A DNA stretch of 64,000 nucleotides from Gammaproteobacteria bacterium (GTDB taxonomy: Bacteria; Pseudomonadota; Gammaproteobacteria; Xanthomonadales; Wenzhouxiangellaceae): the NCBI GenBank assembly GCA_021772975.1, contig JAJFKY010000022.1, positions 186,001-250,000 on the forward strand, given 5' to 3'. Made by a program: the position numbers and the translations under genes. Below are positions 25,372 through 34,668 of this stretch, piece by piece; positions within the stretch are counted from its first letter, which is position 1; every line of letters begins with the position of its first letter. A model generated the notes under the pieces. That model searched no databases. It was not told the origin of the DNA and saw nothing but the letters and a program-made list of their open reading frames with translations.

Positions 25372-25998
25372 TTATTGTGGCGCAAGTTCACGCGCAATCA
25401 AACCGCTATTGGTCACGGTTACGCGGTAATTAACGCCGTCACGCATGGGCAGGTAGGTGGCCGTGCCATAGGTGGCGTCAATCATCGGCGTCAGCCGCGG
25501 CCGGCGCTGGGCAAATTTCCACAGATCGAGCTGCGCCGGCAATGCCTGGTTGCCGCTCAGATCAACCACACTGTGGTCGGCTTGACGCTCCTGTTCGATA
25601 TCCTGATAGCGTCCAGCCAGGCGTTCCAGCCGGAACTGCGGCTTCAGACCCAATACAGTGGCCCAGCCTTTCCACTTCAGAAACTGTGCTTCCAGCCGCC
25701 AGTCGTCGCCAGCCAGCAGATACTGCTGATGCTGGCCATCAGGATAAATCAGTTCAGCGCTGTAAGCCTGCCGGCCGATCTTTTCAAACCGCAACTCAGC
25801 CACCGGGAGTTCATCGGTTAAACGCTGGTAAGTCTGTAAATTCAATCCCAGCACCGCGAGCAGCAATCCGGCCAGCAATGGCACCAGTCCGCCACCGCAG
25901 CGCAGTAAACCCTTGACCGGGTGATGGCGGCAATGCCGCAGACCGTGTGCCATCAGCACCAAACCGATGATTGCCAGTATCAACGCGACGTATACCAT
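25372..25998 (-). CDS. Conserved membrane protein, two N-terminal helices and periplasmic beta domain
   Basis: 208 residues from the ATG at 25998; a GTG at 26022 would add eight residues, and neither has a clear ribosome site. Two membrane helices (VYVALILAIIGLVLMAHG and GGGLVPLLAGLLLAVLGLN) are followed by a soluble, probably beta-rich domain (VAELRFEKIGRQAYSAELIY, QYLLAGDDWRLEAQFLKWKG, YLPMRDGVNYRVTVTNSG). Similar proteins are sometimes labelled multidrug or cation efflux, but two helices do not make a pump. Function unknown. It is divergent from the S9 peptidase gene with only about 50 bp between starts. Confidence 0.75.
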   Translation of the reverse strand: MVYVALILAIIGLVLMAHGLRHCRHHPVKGLLRCGGGLVPLLAGLLLAVLGLNLQTYQRLTDELPVAELRFEKIGRQAYSAELIYPDGQHQQYLLAGDDWRLEAQFLKWKGWATVLGLKPQFRLERLAGRYQDIEQERQADHSVVDLSGNQALPAQLDLWKFAQRRPRLTPMIDATYGTATYLPMRDGVNYRVTVTNSGLIARELAPQ

Positions 25999-26047
25999 GC
26001 TGACAGTATGCAATGCCGCCACGAGGGTGGCAAACTAATGCTCCTTT

Positions 26048-28486
26048 ATGCTGATGATCCGCACCATGAGTCAAGCATCACCTATCCAACTTTCCATCCG
26101 CTTACTGGCGGTAGCGTCCTTGTTTTTGCCGTGGCTGCTGCCCGCTGCCGCCCAGACGGACCAGCAACCGGCCACGCAACTCACGCTGACACAGATCATG
26201 GCGGAACCTGACTGGATTGGGCATCCGGTGGAGCAGGCCTGGTGGAGCACCGACGGTCAGGAAATTTTTTACCACATCCAACAACACGACGGGCCATTGC
26301 GTGAACTGCATGCCATTACGTTGCACGATGCCGAGCCGCAGGCCGTGGACCGGCGCCTGTCATTAGCGCAGCGCAGCCTGATCAACGATAGCAACGCGGT
26401 CTATGACCGGTCACTGCAACGTGCGCTATATCTGCGGCATGGCGATGTGTTCATGCAGACTATGGATACCGGAGCAGTGCGACAGCTCACCCGTACCGCC
26501 GGGCTGGAGCGCCAGCCATTGTTCATGACCAACAGCGATCAGATCATGTATCAGCGTGATCAACACTGGTGGGTGCACGATCTGGTCTCCGGTCTCAGCT
26601 ATCAGGCCGCGGACCTGCGCAGCGAAGATCAACCGGAAGATCCTGAACATGGTCCTCTGGCCGAGCAGCAGTTGCGTTTGTTTGACACCCTTCGTCGTCA
26701 GCAGAATGACCAGCAGGCCGAGCAGGAATTCACCGAGCAACTGGCGCAGACCTATGTCAGTGATGCCGATCAACCCTGGTATCTCGGCGCAGACCGTGAG
26801 CTAGTCGGCAGCAGCCTGTCGCCATCGGGTGAGTGGCTGCTGGTGATCACCGCGGAAAAAGATGCCGAACAGGGACGCAGCGGCAAAATGCCCAGCTATG
26901 TGACGCTGTCAGGTTATACCGATATCGAAGATGTCCGCACCCGGGTAGGGCAGAAGATGCCTGGCGGACATGAATTACTGCTGTTGAATCTGAACTCACA
27001 CGAGCTATACCCGCTCAGCCGTGAAGTCTTGCCGGGCATCGACGAAGATCCGCTGGCAAGCCTGCGGGCTGCTCAGGAACTGGAACCGCTGTCAGCCAGC
27101 CGCGCGGCCTGGGTGATGGACGTCAGCTGGCATGAACTGGGTGAGCAGGCCGCGGTGCAATGGCGCTCGGTGGATAACAAGGATCGCTGGCTGACCACGG
27201 TGAATTTCCAGCAGCAGCGCCTGGAGCCACGGCATCGATTGCACGACGATGCCTGGATCACCTGGAACTTCAATGAGTTTGGCTGGCTGCCGCATAACTC
27301 CGTCGATGCTGAGCCGATATTGTGGTTTGTCTCAGAGCAAAGCGGCTACGCGCACCTGTACACTCAAACACTGCAGGCACGCCAACCCACCCAGCATACC
27401 GACGGTCAATGGGAAGTCTATACACCGGTGATCAGCCGCAGCGGCGATTCGGTGTACTTTATCGCCAACCGTGCACATCCCGGAGAATATGAGCTGTACC
27501 AGCTGCAACTGGAGGATGACAGTCTGCGGACACTCACCGATCTGGATGGGGTAGAAAGTTTCACCCTCGCACCTGACGAGTCACACATCCTGGTGCAGTA
27601 TTCGGGCAGCTATCTGCCCACGCAGCTGGCGCTGGTCAACGCGGACCAGACCCGGCTGTTAACCGATACCCGCACCGACCAGTTCAAAGCCGTCAACTGG
27701 CAGGCGCCGCGCATCGTACCGGTCAACTCACAGCACGATGCGGGACAGCCGATTCAATCCAAACTGTATTTACCCGACCTGACACAATTTTCGGGACCGC
27801 GGCCGGTGGTCATGTTCGTGCATGGCGCCGGCTACACCCAGAATACCCATCTGCGCTATCCCTATTATTTCCGTGAGCAGATGTTTCATAACCTGCTTAG
27901 TCAGCGCGGATACATTGTGCTGGACATGGATTTTCGTGCTTCTGAAGGCTATGGCCGCGATTGGCGAACCGCGATTTATCAGCAGATGGGTCACCCGGAA
28001 TTGGAAGACCTGCTGGATGGACTGGACTGGCTGTCGGAGAACTATACCATCGACCGCACGCGGGTCGGTATTTACGGCGGTTCCTACGGCGGCTTCATGG
28101 CGCTGATGGCGATGTTCCGGGCGCCCGATCAGTTTCAGGCCGGGGCGGCTTTACGGCCGGTAACCGACTGGACAGCCTACAATCACGGCTACACATCCAA
28201 TATTCTCAATACGCCTGAACTTGACCCGGAAGCCTATCGCAAAAGCTCGCCGATTGAGTACGCCGATGGCTTGCAGGGCAAACTGCTGATTGCCCACGGC
28301 ATGCTGGACGATAACGTGTTTTATCAGGATTCGGTAAGACTGGCGCAACGTCTGATTGAGTTACGCAAAGCCGATTGGGAACTGGCCAGTTATCCGCTGG
28401 AAGCACATAGTTTTATCTATGCCGATAGCTGGTACGACGAGTACCGCCGCATTCTGAAATTATTTGAAAATACGATCGCGGATTAA
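26048..28486 (+). CDS. S9 family (prolyl oligopeptidase/DPP IV-like) peptidase
   Basis: Up to 812 residues. The ATG at 26066 gives a better signal peptide (MSQASPIQLSIRLL, then LFLPWLLPAAAQ). The N-terminal two thirds is a beta propeller (WSTDGQEIFY, LAPDESHILVQYSGS). The alpha/beta-hydrolase catalytic domain starts near 570. The triad is Ser in GIYGGSYGGFMAL (about 679), Asp in HGMLDDNVFYQDS (about 753) and His in EAHSFIYADSW (about 785). These exported enzymes clip peptides, often after proline. It is a single gene, divergent from a membrane protein gene, and ends 34 bp before the P-loop gene. Confidence 0.93.
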   Translation: MLMIRTMSQASPIQLSIRLLAVASLFLPWLLPAAAQTDQQPATQLTLTQIMAEPDWIGHPVEQAWWSTDGQEIFYHIQQHDGPLRELHAITLHDAEPQAVDRRLSLAQRSLINDSNAVYDRSLQRALYLRHGDVFMQTMDTGAVRQLTRTAGLERQPLFMTNSDQIMYQRDQHWWVHDLVSGLSYQAADLRSEDQPEDPEHGPLAEQQLRLFDTLRRQQNDQQAEQEFTEQLAQTYVSDADQPWYLGADRELVGSSLSPSGEWLLVITAEKDAEQGRSGKMPSYVTLSGYTDIEDVRTRVGQKMPGGHELLLLNLNSHELYPLSREVLPGIDEDPLASLRAAQELEPLSASRAAWVMDVSWHELGEQAAVQWRSVDNKDRWLTTVNFQQQRLEPRHRLHDDAWITWNFNEFGWLPHNSVDAEPILWFVSEQSGYAHLYTQTLQARQPTQHTDGQWEVYTPVISRSGDSVYFIANRAHPGEYELYQLQLEDDSLRTLTDLDGVESFTLAPDESHILVQYSGSYLPTQLALVNADQTRLLTDTRTDQFKAVNWQAPRIVPVNSQHDAGQPIQSKLYLPDLTQFSGPRPVVMFVHGAGYTQNTHLRYPYYFREQMFHNLLSQRGYIVLDMDFRASEGYGRDWRTAIYQQMGHPELEDLLDGLDWLSENYTIDRTRVGIYGGSYGGFMALMAMFRAPDQFQAGAALRPVTDWTAYNHGYTSNILNTPELDPEAYRKSSPIEYADGLQGKLLIAHGMLDDNVFYQDSVRLAQRLIELRKADWELASYPLEAHSFIYADSWYDEYRRILKLFENTIAD

Positions 28487-28520
28487 AATCCAACCTACCT
28501 GGTCAGCGCGCATTACCAAT

Positions 28521-29033
28521 ATGCAACGGATAGTAATTGTAGGCTCAGGAGGGGCAGGCAAATCCACGTTGGCAAACAAACTGGGCCAGCTGCTGTCCAT
28601 TAAGGTTTATCATCTGGATAAAGTTTACTGGAGACCTGGCTGGCAACCCCTCTCGCTTGCTGAATTTTCTGCGCGGCAAAAAAGCATTCTAAAAAAGAAG
28701 CGCTGGATCATTGACGGAAATTATGATGGCACGCTGGATATGCGCCTGCCGAATGCCGACACCATTATTGTTCTCGACCTGCCAACCCATGTATGCCTGC
28801 TGCAGGCAATTAAGCGCTATTTAAAATACAGAAAACGCACACGACCAGACATAACGCCAGGAAACCCGGAGAGACTGACCTTTGGATATATGCGCTTTAT
28901 ATTTACCTATCGGCACATGCGCAGACCGAAGATACTTAAAAAACTGGACCAGCTGGATAAAGACAAACAAGTCTTCATACTAAAGTCAAACGCTCAGATT
29001 CGAGAATTCTTCGAACGGGTTTACTGTTCATAG
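28521..29033 (+). CDS. P-loop kinase-like protein (FlaR/topology modulation family)
   Basis: 170 residues from the ATG at 28521, which places the nucleotide loop at the very N-terminus (MQRIVIVGSGGAGKSTLANK). YHLDKVYWRPGWQPLSLAEF and KKKRWIIDGNYDGTLDMRLPNADTIIVLDL are the family's signature, and RYHMRRP-like residues near 140 fit the lid region. Proteins of this group were named topology modulation (FlaR) but look like small-molecule kinases of the adenylate kinase type. The substrate is unknown. The gene is visibly more AT-rich with more Lys than its neighbours, which suggests recent acquisition. Confidence 0.85.
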   Translation: MQRIVIVGSGGAGKSTLANKLGQLLSIKVYHLDKVYWRPGWQPLSLAEFSARQKSILKKKRWIIDGNYDGTLDMRLPNADTIIVLDLPTHVCLLQAIKRYLKYRKRTRPDITPGNPERLTFGYMRFIFTYRHMRRPKILKKLDQLDKDKQVFILKSNAQIREFFERVYCS

Positions 29034-29119
29034 CCCTTATTTGTTCGCCTGATCTTTTATGCCCTTGAACCGTGTGCTCCAATGACCATTGACGGAAACC
29101 ACAGCGCGCACTTCCATTA

Positions 29120-29566
29120 CTAAACCAGCAACGCGGTCAAGGTTAGAAACACCACCATGCCGAGGCCGAAAAAGATCCGCAATAACCAATCAAAATATCT
29201 TCGCCTATTCCTGTACTTCACATGCTTCCGCCTAAAATATACTCTGACTTTCCGATACTCTGATTGCTTCTGCTTGGCCCAGAAAAAGTTATATTTTGCG
29301 TCACAATATATTGCAAAAACACCTGCCATACAGCCAGTAAAAAAACAAAAAGCGCAAAGAATTAACAGTATCTTCAAGGCAAGTTCATTGTTGAACAAAC
29401 CCTGTGTACTAACCATGCTGGAAAAAATAAAAGCAAGCAATCCAACTGAAAAGGCCATTAACAGCTTACGCAGGGCATTGGAGGCATCTCTTGATCTGGC
29501 GTATAACGTTTCAGAACTAATCTCTGATTGATCCGTTACGTAAACTTTACTCAAATCATCATACAT
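29120..29566 (-). CDS. Small membrane protein of unknown function, AT-rich
   Basis: 148 residues with three membrane segments: about 35-55 (LLMAFSVGLLAFIFSSMV), about 62-88 (LALKILLILCAFCFFTGCMAGVFAIY) and about 127-147 (WLLRIFFGLGMVVFLTLTALLV). A very basic stretch between the last two (YFRRKHVKYRNRRRYFDW) would sit in the cytoplasm. The N-terminal 30 residues are polar. No family recognised. Base composition matches the adjacent P-loop gene rather than the DegQ gene, so the two AT-rich genes may have arrived together. Confidence 0.65.
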   Translation of the reverse strand: MYDDLSKVYVTDQSEISSETLYARSRDASNALRKLLMAFSVGLLAFIFSSMVSTQGLFNNELALKILLILCAFCFFTGCMAGVFAIYCDAKYNFFWAKQKQSEYRKVRVYFRRKHVKYRNRRRYFDWLLRIFFGLGMVVFLTLTALLV

Positions 29567-29597
29567 ATCCGCATCCCTGCCTTAATTGCCTAACCGA

Positions 29598-30950
29598 TTA
29601 TTCCAGCAACACCAGATAGGCGCGCCGGCCGCGCTGAATCTGCAGCAGCAGGTCTTCGCGGTTACCAATATCTTCCAGTAAATTACGCAGACGCTGGATA
29701 CCATTAACGCGTATCCGGCTAATCGCGGTGATGACGTCGCCTTCGCGCAGGCCCGCCTGAGCACCCGGACTGTCATCGGCAATACTCTCGATCAGCACCC
29801 CCAACAGACCAGACCGTTCGCTGACTGTGTCCAGCACCAGACCGGACAGTTTGGGGTGTAATTGACCGCCGGGCACATGTCGATTGGCCGGCACGGCGGT
29901 GATGACCCGCGCCCGACGCTGACTGCCGGCGCGCAGATAGGTCAACTCAACAGCCTCGCCCAGCGGCGTCAGACCTTCAATATTGGCCAGCGACTGGGCA
30001 TTGCGCACCGCCATCCCGTTGGCCTCGGTAATGACATCACCGGGCTGCAGGCCAGCCTCAGCCGCCGGCGTTTGTTCCAGCACTCTGGCAACCACCGCGC
30101 CCTGGCTGATCTCCAGATCGAAACCAGCCGCCAGGTCCGGGGTTAAATCCTGTGTTTCCAGGCCCAGGGTGCCGCGCCGCACCACGCCATATTCGGTCAG
30201 TTGTCCGAGCACCATTTGGGCCATATCGGCGGGTATCGCAAAGCCGATACCAACGTTGCCGCCACTGGGGGTAAAAATGGCGGTATTGATGCCCACCAGT
30301 TCACCGCGCAGGTTGATCAGGGCGCCGCCGGAATTACCCGGATTGATCGAGGCATCGGTCTGGATAAAATTCTGAAACTCCAGCCGGTTAAGCGCACTGC
30401 GACCCAGGGCACTGACAATGCCCGAGGTTACCGTCTGCCCCAACCCGAACGGATTGCCCACCGCCACCACGAAATCACCTACTCGCAGCGGCTCAGCGCT
30501 GCTGAGCGACAAAGCCTGCAGCGACTGACCGGTAGTATCGATTTTGATCACCGCGATATCGGTCGCTTGATCGCTGCCGACCAATTCGGCGGCATAGCTG
30601 CGGCCATCCACCAGGGTGACCGCGATATCATCTGCATCATTGATGACATGATGATTGGTCAGGATGTAACCATTGCTGGCGTCCACTATCACCCCCGAAC
30701 CGAGACTGCGCGAAACGCGTTCCCGCGGGATATCGGAAAAATTAAAGAACCGCCGGAAAAACGGATCGTCCATCAGCGGACTGCGCACCTGAATACGGGT
30801 TTCGGTATAGATGTTCACCACCGAGGGCGTCACCTGTTCCAGTACCGGTGCCAATGAGGGTAGTGGCTGGTCACCCACCGCCGCGGGCAAAACCGCATCA
30901 GCCACAACCGGCAGACTTAAGCACAAAGCCAGTAACCATTCTGTACGCAT
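29598..30950 (-). CDS. degQ: Periplasmic serine protease, DegQ/DegP (HtrA) family
   Basis: 450 residues from the ATG at 30950, chosen because AGAGGA precedes it and a signal peptide follows directly (MRTEWLLALCLSLPVVADA). Two upstream in-frame starts lack these. The catalytic triad is visible: His in ILTNHHVIN, Asp in DQATDIAVIK and Ser in INPGNSGGALIN. Two PDZ domains follow (PAAEAGLQPGDVITEANG and SPGAQAGLREGDVITAIS). The protein degrades misfolded envelope proteins. The Q-linker is short, as in DegQ/AlgW-sized proteins rather than E. coli DegP. The symbol is by family only. No sigma-E-type promoter was seen upstream. Confidence 0.93.
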   Translation of the reverse strand: MRTEWLLALCLSLPVVADAVLPAAVGDQPLPSLAPVLEQVTPSVVNIYTETRIQVRSPLMDDPFFRRFFNFSDIPRERVSRSLGSGVIVDASNGYILTNHHVINDADDIAVTLVDGRSYAAELVGSDQATDIAVIKIDTTGQSLQALSLSSAEPLRVGDFVVAVGNPFGLGQTVTSGIVSALGRSALNRLEFQNFIQTDASINPGNSGGALINLRGELVGINTAIFTPSGGNVGIGFAIPADMAQMVLGQLTEYGVVRRGTLGLETQDLTPDLAAGFDLEISQGAVVARVLEQTPAAEAGLQPGDVITEANGMAVRNAQSLANIEGLTPLGEAVELTYLRAGSQRRARVITAVPANRHVPGGQLHPKLSGLVLDTVSERSGLLGVLIESIADDSPGAQAGLREGDVITAISRIRVNGIQRLRNLLEDIGNREDLLLQIQRGRRAYLVLLE

Positions 30951-31316
30951 CTGTATGATCCTCTGCAATCGAGCATTCATTTTCAATCTGTCTATTCTCA
31001 CGAGCTTACTCCCCCGGTTTTACTCTCATGGCCGTATCCAAGCGCATTCTCCATACCAAACCAATTATGCTCCCTCCGGTAATGTGGCATTTTGATGCTG
31101 CAGTCAAGGGATGGTTCGTCCGAACTGGCTGGACACGTCATGCCGTTGTCATATTTGCCGACTATGCTCAACTGCGTAAGAATGCAGTAAGATCAGCTTA
31201 TAGCGGAATTTACCGCAGCAGGTTATCTGGATTGCGCAGGGCATCGTCAGCACTATCACCAGCCCTGAATATAGCGCGGACAGGCATGCGCTGCCACTTG
31301 CTATTTCGTGAAAAAA
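30951..31316. other. Divergent intergenic region between degQ and the HNH gene
   Basis: 366 bp with no convincing gene. A short plus-strand frame (31028-31369) overlaps the HNH start, has no ribosome site and reads as unrelated basic residues, so I treat it as noise. No strong promoter, hairpin or repeat stands out. Confidence 0.6.
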
Positions 31317-32000
31317 ATGGAATATATGCATGCAAGCTTACCCGTAGAACACAATATGTTGTGTTTTGATGACACGCCTGCCCTGGCTACTCCGGATCTG
31401 CATCAGCAGGTGCTGCGTACCGATGTGTCCGGCATGCCGCTGGAGTGGATCAATCATAACGAGGCCGCACGGCTGATCTGCCTGGAGCGGGTGGCGTACT
31501 CACTGGGCGGCATTATTTATACCCTGCGAGGGGGCATCAATGCGATTACCGGTCAACAAAGCACCCTGGCCATCAACGCCATTCTGGCCACCCAGGGGCA
31601 ACATCCGATCAGTCATCTGTTTTCCAAGGATTACACCCCTCCGCTGAGCAATCGGGCGCTGTTCAAGCGCGATCAGAACCTGTGCCTGTATTGTGGACTG
31701 CGTTTTCAGGACCGTGACCTGTCCCGTGATCACGTCAATCCGGTCAGCAAAGGTGGTGTGGACACCTGGGGCAATGTGGTCGCCGCCTGTAAGCGTTGCA
31801 ACAATCATAAAGCCGGCCGTACCCCCGAACAGTCGGGCATGCAACTGCTGGCCATTCCGTTCGTGCCGACCCACGCCGAGTATGTTTATCTGCAGGGCCG
31901 TCGCATCCTGGCCGACCAGATGGATTTTCTGTTAACGCATTTCCCGCGCAACAGCCTGCTGCGCGAACGGGTCAAACAAGCCGCCAAGCAAGCTGATTAA
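31317..32000 (+). CDS. HNH endonuclease
   Basis: About 227 residues from the first ATG; ATG at 31326 is equally possible and no start has a clear ribosome site. The HNH module is at about 105-165: LCLYCGLRF (CxxC), LSRDHVNPVSKGG (the catalytic His), WGNVVAACKRCNNHKAGR (second Cys pair and Asn). The N-terminal part (NHNEAARLICLERVAYSLGG) is shared with chromosomal HNH proteins of many gammaproteobacteria. It should be a metal-dependent DNA nuclease, but the cellular role of this stand-alone group is unclear. It is followed after 57 bp by the 5'-3' exonuclease gene. Confidence 0.9.
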   Translation: MEYMHASLPVEHNMLCFDDTPALATPDLHQQVLRTDVSGMPLEWINHNEAARLICLERVAYSLGGIIYTLRGGINAITGQQSTLAINAILATQGQHPISHLFSKDYTPPLSNRALFKRDQNLCLYCGLRFQDRDLSRDHVNPVSKGGVDTWGNVVAACKRCNNHKAGRTPEQSGMQLLAIPFVPTHAEYVYLQGRRILADQMDFLLTHFPRNSLLRERVKQAAKQAD

Positions 32001-32057
32001 GGTACACTGCCTGTTTTAGGCCGTTGCGCCGTAACAGCGCAGATTAGTCACCTTCCA

Positions 32058-32951
32058 ATGAACAACAAAAATGATACCGTCTATCTGATTGATGCCAGTA
32101 TTTATGTATTCCGTGCCTGGTATTCAGTCCCGGACGATTTTGCGGACCCGCGGGGCCGCCCGACCAATGCGGTTTACGGCTTTGCGCATTTTCTGTGCGA
32201 GGTGCTGGAATCCACGCAGGCCCGGCATATTGCGGTGGCTTTCGACGAAGCGCTGGAAAGCTCGTTCCGCAACTCGATTTATCCGGCTTACAAAGCCAAC
32301 CGCGAATCCGCCCCACGGGAGCTTAAAGATCAGATGGGCTGGTGCCGGCAAATGGCCGAAGTACTTGGCCTGCCGTGTTATTCAGATCATCAATACGAAG
32401 CCGATGATCTGATCGGCAGTCTGGCCAGGCATGCGCAGAGCAATCAGCAGCAGGTCGCCATTCTGAGCGCCGATAAGGATTTATCGCAATTGCTGGTGGA
32501 TGATGATTACATGTGGGATTATGCCCGTCGTCAGCGCTTGAACAGCGACGCCATTTTTAAACGATTCGGTGTTTACCCGGATCAGATTGCCGATTTTCTG
32601 GCATTGACCGGAGACACGGTGGATAACATTCCGGGTGTTCCTGGAATCGGCCCCAAAACCGCGGCGGTGCTGTTAAAACACTACCGTGATCTCGATACCC
32701 TGTGGGAACGGCTGGATGAGGTGTCATTCCTGTCACTGCGTGGCGCCAAAGGTATTGCCCAGCGGCTGCGCGAGCACCGCGCCGCGGCCGAACTGGCCAG
32801 ACGGCTGACCGGCATCGCCACCGAAGCCATTACCTACCAGCCGATCACCCGGCGTCAGTCAGGTGACTTACAGCAACTGGATAAACTGTGCGACGAACTG
32901 GGCTTTGGCCGGCTGTTGCGGGGCCGTTGCCAGGCATTGATCCAATCCTGA
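32058..32951 (+). CDS. 5'-3' exonuclease / flap endonuclease (PolA N-domain like)
   Basis: 297 residues, a stand-alone version of the Pol I 5' nuclease. The metal-binding acids are visible: TVYLIDASIYVFRAW, IAVAFDEALESSFRNSIYPA with YKANR, QYEADDLIGSLA, and VAILSADKDLSQLL. The helix-hairpin-helix is FLALTGDTVDNIPGVPGIGP followed by KTAAVLL. The full set of acidic residues separates it from E. coli ExoIX (Xni), which has lost some. It removes RNA primers or flaps and may back up PolA. The nuclease neighbour upstream suggests a DNA maintenance pair. Confidence 0.92.
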   Translation: MNNKNDTVYLIDASIYVFRAWYSVPDDFADPRGRPTNAVYGFAHFLCEVLESTQARHIAVAFDEALESSFRNSIYPAYKANRESAPRELKDQMGWCRQMAEVLGLPCYSDHQYEADDLIGSLARHAQSNQQQVAILSADKDLSQLLVDDDYMWDYARRQRLNSDAIFKRFGVYPDQIADFLALTGDTVDNIPGVPGIGPKTAAVLLKHYRDLDTLWERLDEVSFLSLRGAKGIAQRLREHRAAAELARRLTGIATEAITYQPITRRQSGDLQQLDKLCDELGFGRLLRGRCQALIQS

Positions 32952-33044
32952 CGGCTCAACGTTAACCGGATGGTCGGCAGCCAGGCGGCTGGTGTTATCC
33001 ATACTCACGATCGCTTTGGCCGATCGCTTTGACCATTTAGTGGC

Positions 33045-34550
33045 TTAATTGCCGCCGCTGGATTGCCCACCGCTGTCTGCTGGTTTGCGCAATAGCTCCG
33101 GCGGTGTATTCAACTGCTGTTCACGCCGCTGACGCAATACCTCGTCCAGGCCGGGCGGCTGGTTATCCGCCGGATTAACCGGCTGCAACACCAGCTTGAG
33201 TACCGGCACCGGGTCCAATGATGTTCCCGGCAGGCGATTGCCCTGCAGATCAAAAGCGGTCCAGTGACTGCTGGCCATGTAGTAATAATCATCCTCTGCC
33301 AGCACCCCATAATTGGGCGCATGATATTCCGGATGACTGGCGTCCAGTGCCTGGGCACTGATCACTGCCTTGCCGTTAGGGCTTAACAGCAACTGCATCA
33401 CCCGGCTGGGCCGCATGCCTGGCTGAATCAGCAACAGATGACCGTTCCAGTAATCCAGCCCTTCAATACCGCCCAGATTCAGCTTATCCGGCGCCGTCAC
33501 CAGATAGGGTTTGCGATCAGCCAGATCGATAAACGCCAGACCACGGTTCTTATCCGCCAGATACAGCAGATTATGTTCTTCACTCAGCGCTATGCCACGG
33601 ATATCAGGCAAGGCATTGCCACCCGCCAGCAGGGTCAGCTTGTCATTACCCGGTTCCAGCATGTAAACGAACGGCGAGCGCAGATCGGCCACATAGACCG
33701 TACCATCGCTGGCCAGCGCCAGATTGCCCAGGCCGTGCGGCTGGCCATCCGGGCTGATGCTGTAGCTGTTTTTCAGCTCACCGGTATCCAGGTCGAAACG
33801 CAGCAGCGCATTTTTACCATAATCCGCCTGCTTGAAACCGGACTGCTGGCCCACCGCGGTGGTCGATGCCCACAATTCACGACGCTGTTCATCCACCTCA
33901 AGATCAAACACCGCCATCGGCTTATCAGTTTTAAAAGCTGGCGCGTTGTCGAGTGGCTGTCCGTTACTGTCCAGCATCTTGATACTGGCATCATGCACGG
34001 TGCCAATAATAAACCGCCCGGTATCGGCATCCCTGGCGATGGCTTCCGGCAGCCAGGCATCAGCAGGCAGCTTGAATGCCAGCTCGCTGCTTACCAGTGG
34101 CTCAGCGGCTTTTTTAAGCAGATTATTGATGTAGGTATACGATTCAGTATCACGTATTGCTTCGGTCTGAGGAAGCTGATCGAAATCAAACGCCAGACCC
34201 TGCTGCTGCATGGCCAGCATCAGGTTATAAGCCTTGGTACGCTCCCGCTGCATGGCATGACCGGCCACCAGTTGTGACATCAGCTCGCCATCATAAGGGC
34301 GCAGTTCCAGCGCCTGCCTGACGATACGGTTAAATTCACTGTAATTGCCTTCCGCAAACGCGCGTATTGACATCGCCTGCAGGGTGGGGAAATGATTCGG
34401 CAACTGTTGCGGAAACACGGTTTTCCGAGGCTCGCCGGCGCTTGCTTCCGCTGCCGTCGCGGCTGCGTTCTGCTGCGCGGCAAGCGACGTGCTCAAAACA
34501 GCCGCCAGTGTTATCGTAACGATTGATTGGGATATTCTTTTAGTAACCAT
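33045..34550 (-). CDS. Secreted beta-propeller protein (NHL/SMP-30-like) of unknown function
   Basis: 501 residues from the ATG at 34550, which begins a signal peptide (MVTKRISQSIVTITLAAVLS, cleavage near SLAA). An upstream in-frame start at 34622 would bury it. Residues about 35-140 are helical and TPR-like (FAEGNYSEFNRIVRQALELR). From about 150 a propeller follows with units such as DVADLRSPFVYMLEPGNDKL-type blades (LASDGTVYVADLRSPFVYML, LSEEHNLLYLADKNRGLAFI). The C-terminus is a low-complexity tail (DSGGQSSGGN). No catalytic residues assignable. It is alone, between the exonuclease gene and a divergent NUDIX gene. Confidence 0.78.
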   Translation of the reverse strand: MVTKRISQSIVTITLAAVLSTSLAAQQNAAATAAEASAGEPRKTVFPQQLPNHFPTLQAMSIRAFAEGNYSEFNRIVRQALELRPYDGELMSQLVAGHAMQRERTKAYNLMLAMQQQGLAFDFDQLPQTEAIRDTESYTYINNLLKKAAEPLVSSELAFKLPADAWLPEAIARDADTGRFIIGTVHDASIKMLDSNGQPLDNAPAFKTDKPMAVFDLEVDEQRRELWASTTAVGQQSGFKQADYGKNALLRFDLDTGELKNSYSISPDGQPHGLGNLALASDGTVYVADLRSPFVYMLEPGNDKLTLLAGGNALPDIRGIALSEEHNLLYLADKNRGLAFIDLADRKPYLVTAPDKLNLGGIEGLDYWNGHLLLIQPGMRPSRVMQLLLSPNGKAVISAQALDASHPEYHAPNYGVLAEDDYYYMASSHWTAFDLQGNRLPGTSLDPVPVLKLVLQPVNPADNQPPGLDEVLRQRREQQLNTPPELLRKPADSGGQSSGGN

Positions 34551-34668
34551 AAATAAGCTATTGTTGATGTAATGGCGGCTGTTCTGACCGGTTAACTCTG
34601 GGATGGTTCTGTCTGGCCGCACTGTTCATTGACCCGCAACCCGTATTGCTACTCAACCCGGACATGCC

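Noticed and set aside
30951-31316. Sigma-54 site TGGCATTTTGATGC near 31088
   Set aside because: The spacing between GG and GC is not the required 10 bases.
31028-31369. 113-codon plus-strand frame before the HNH gene
   Set aside because: No ribosome site, no family features, and it overlaps the HNH start.
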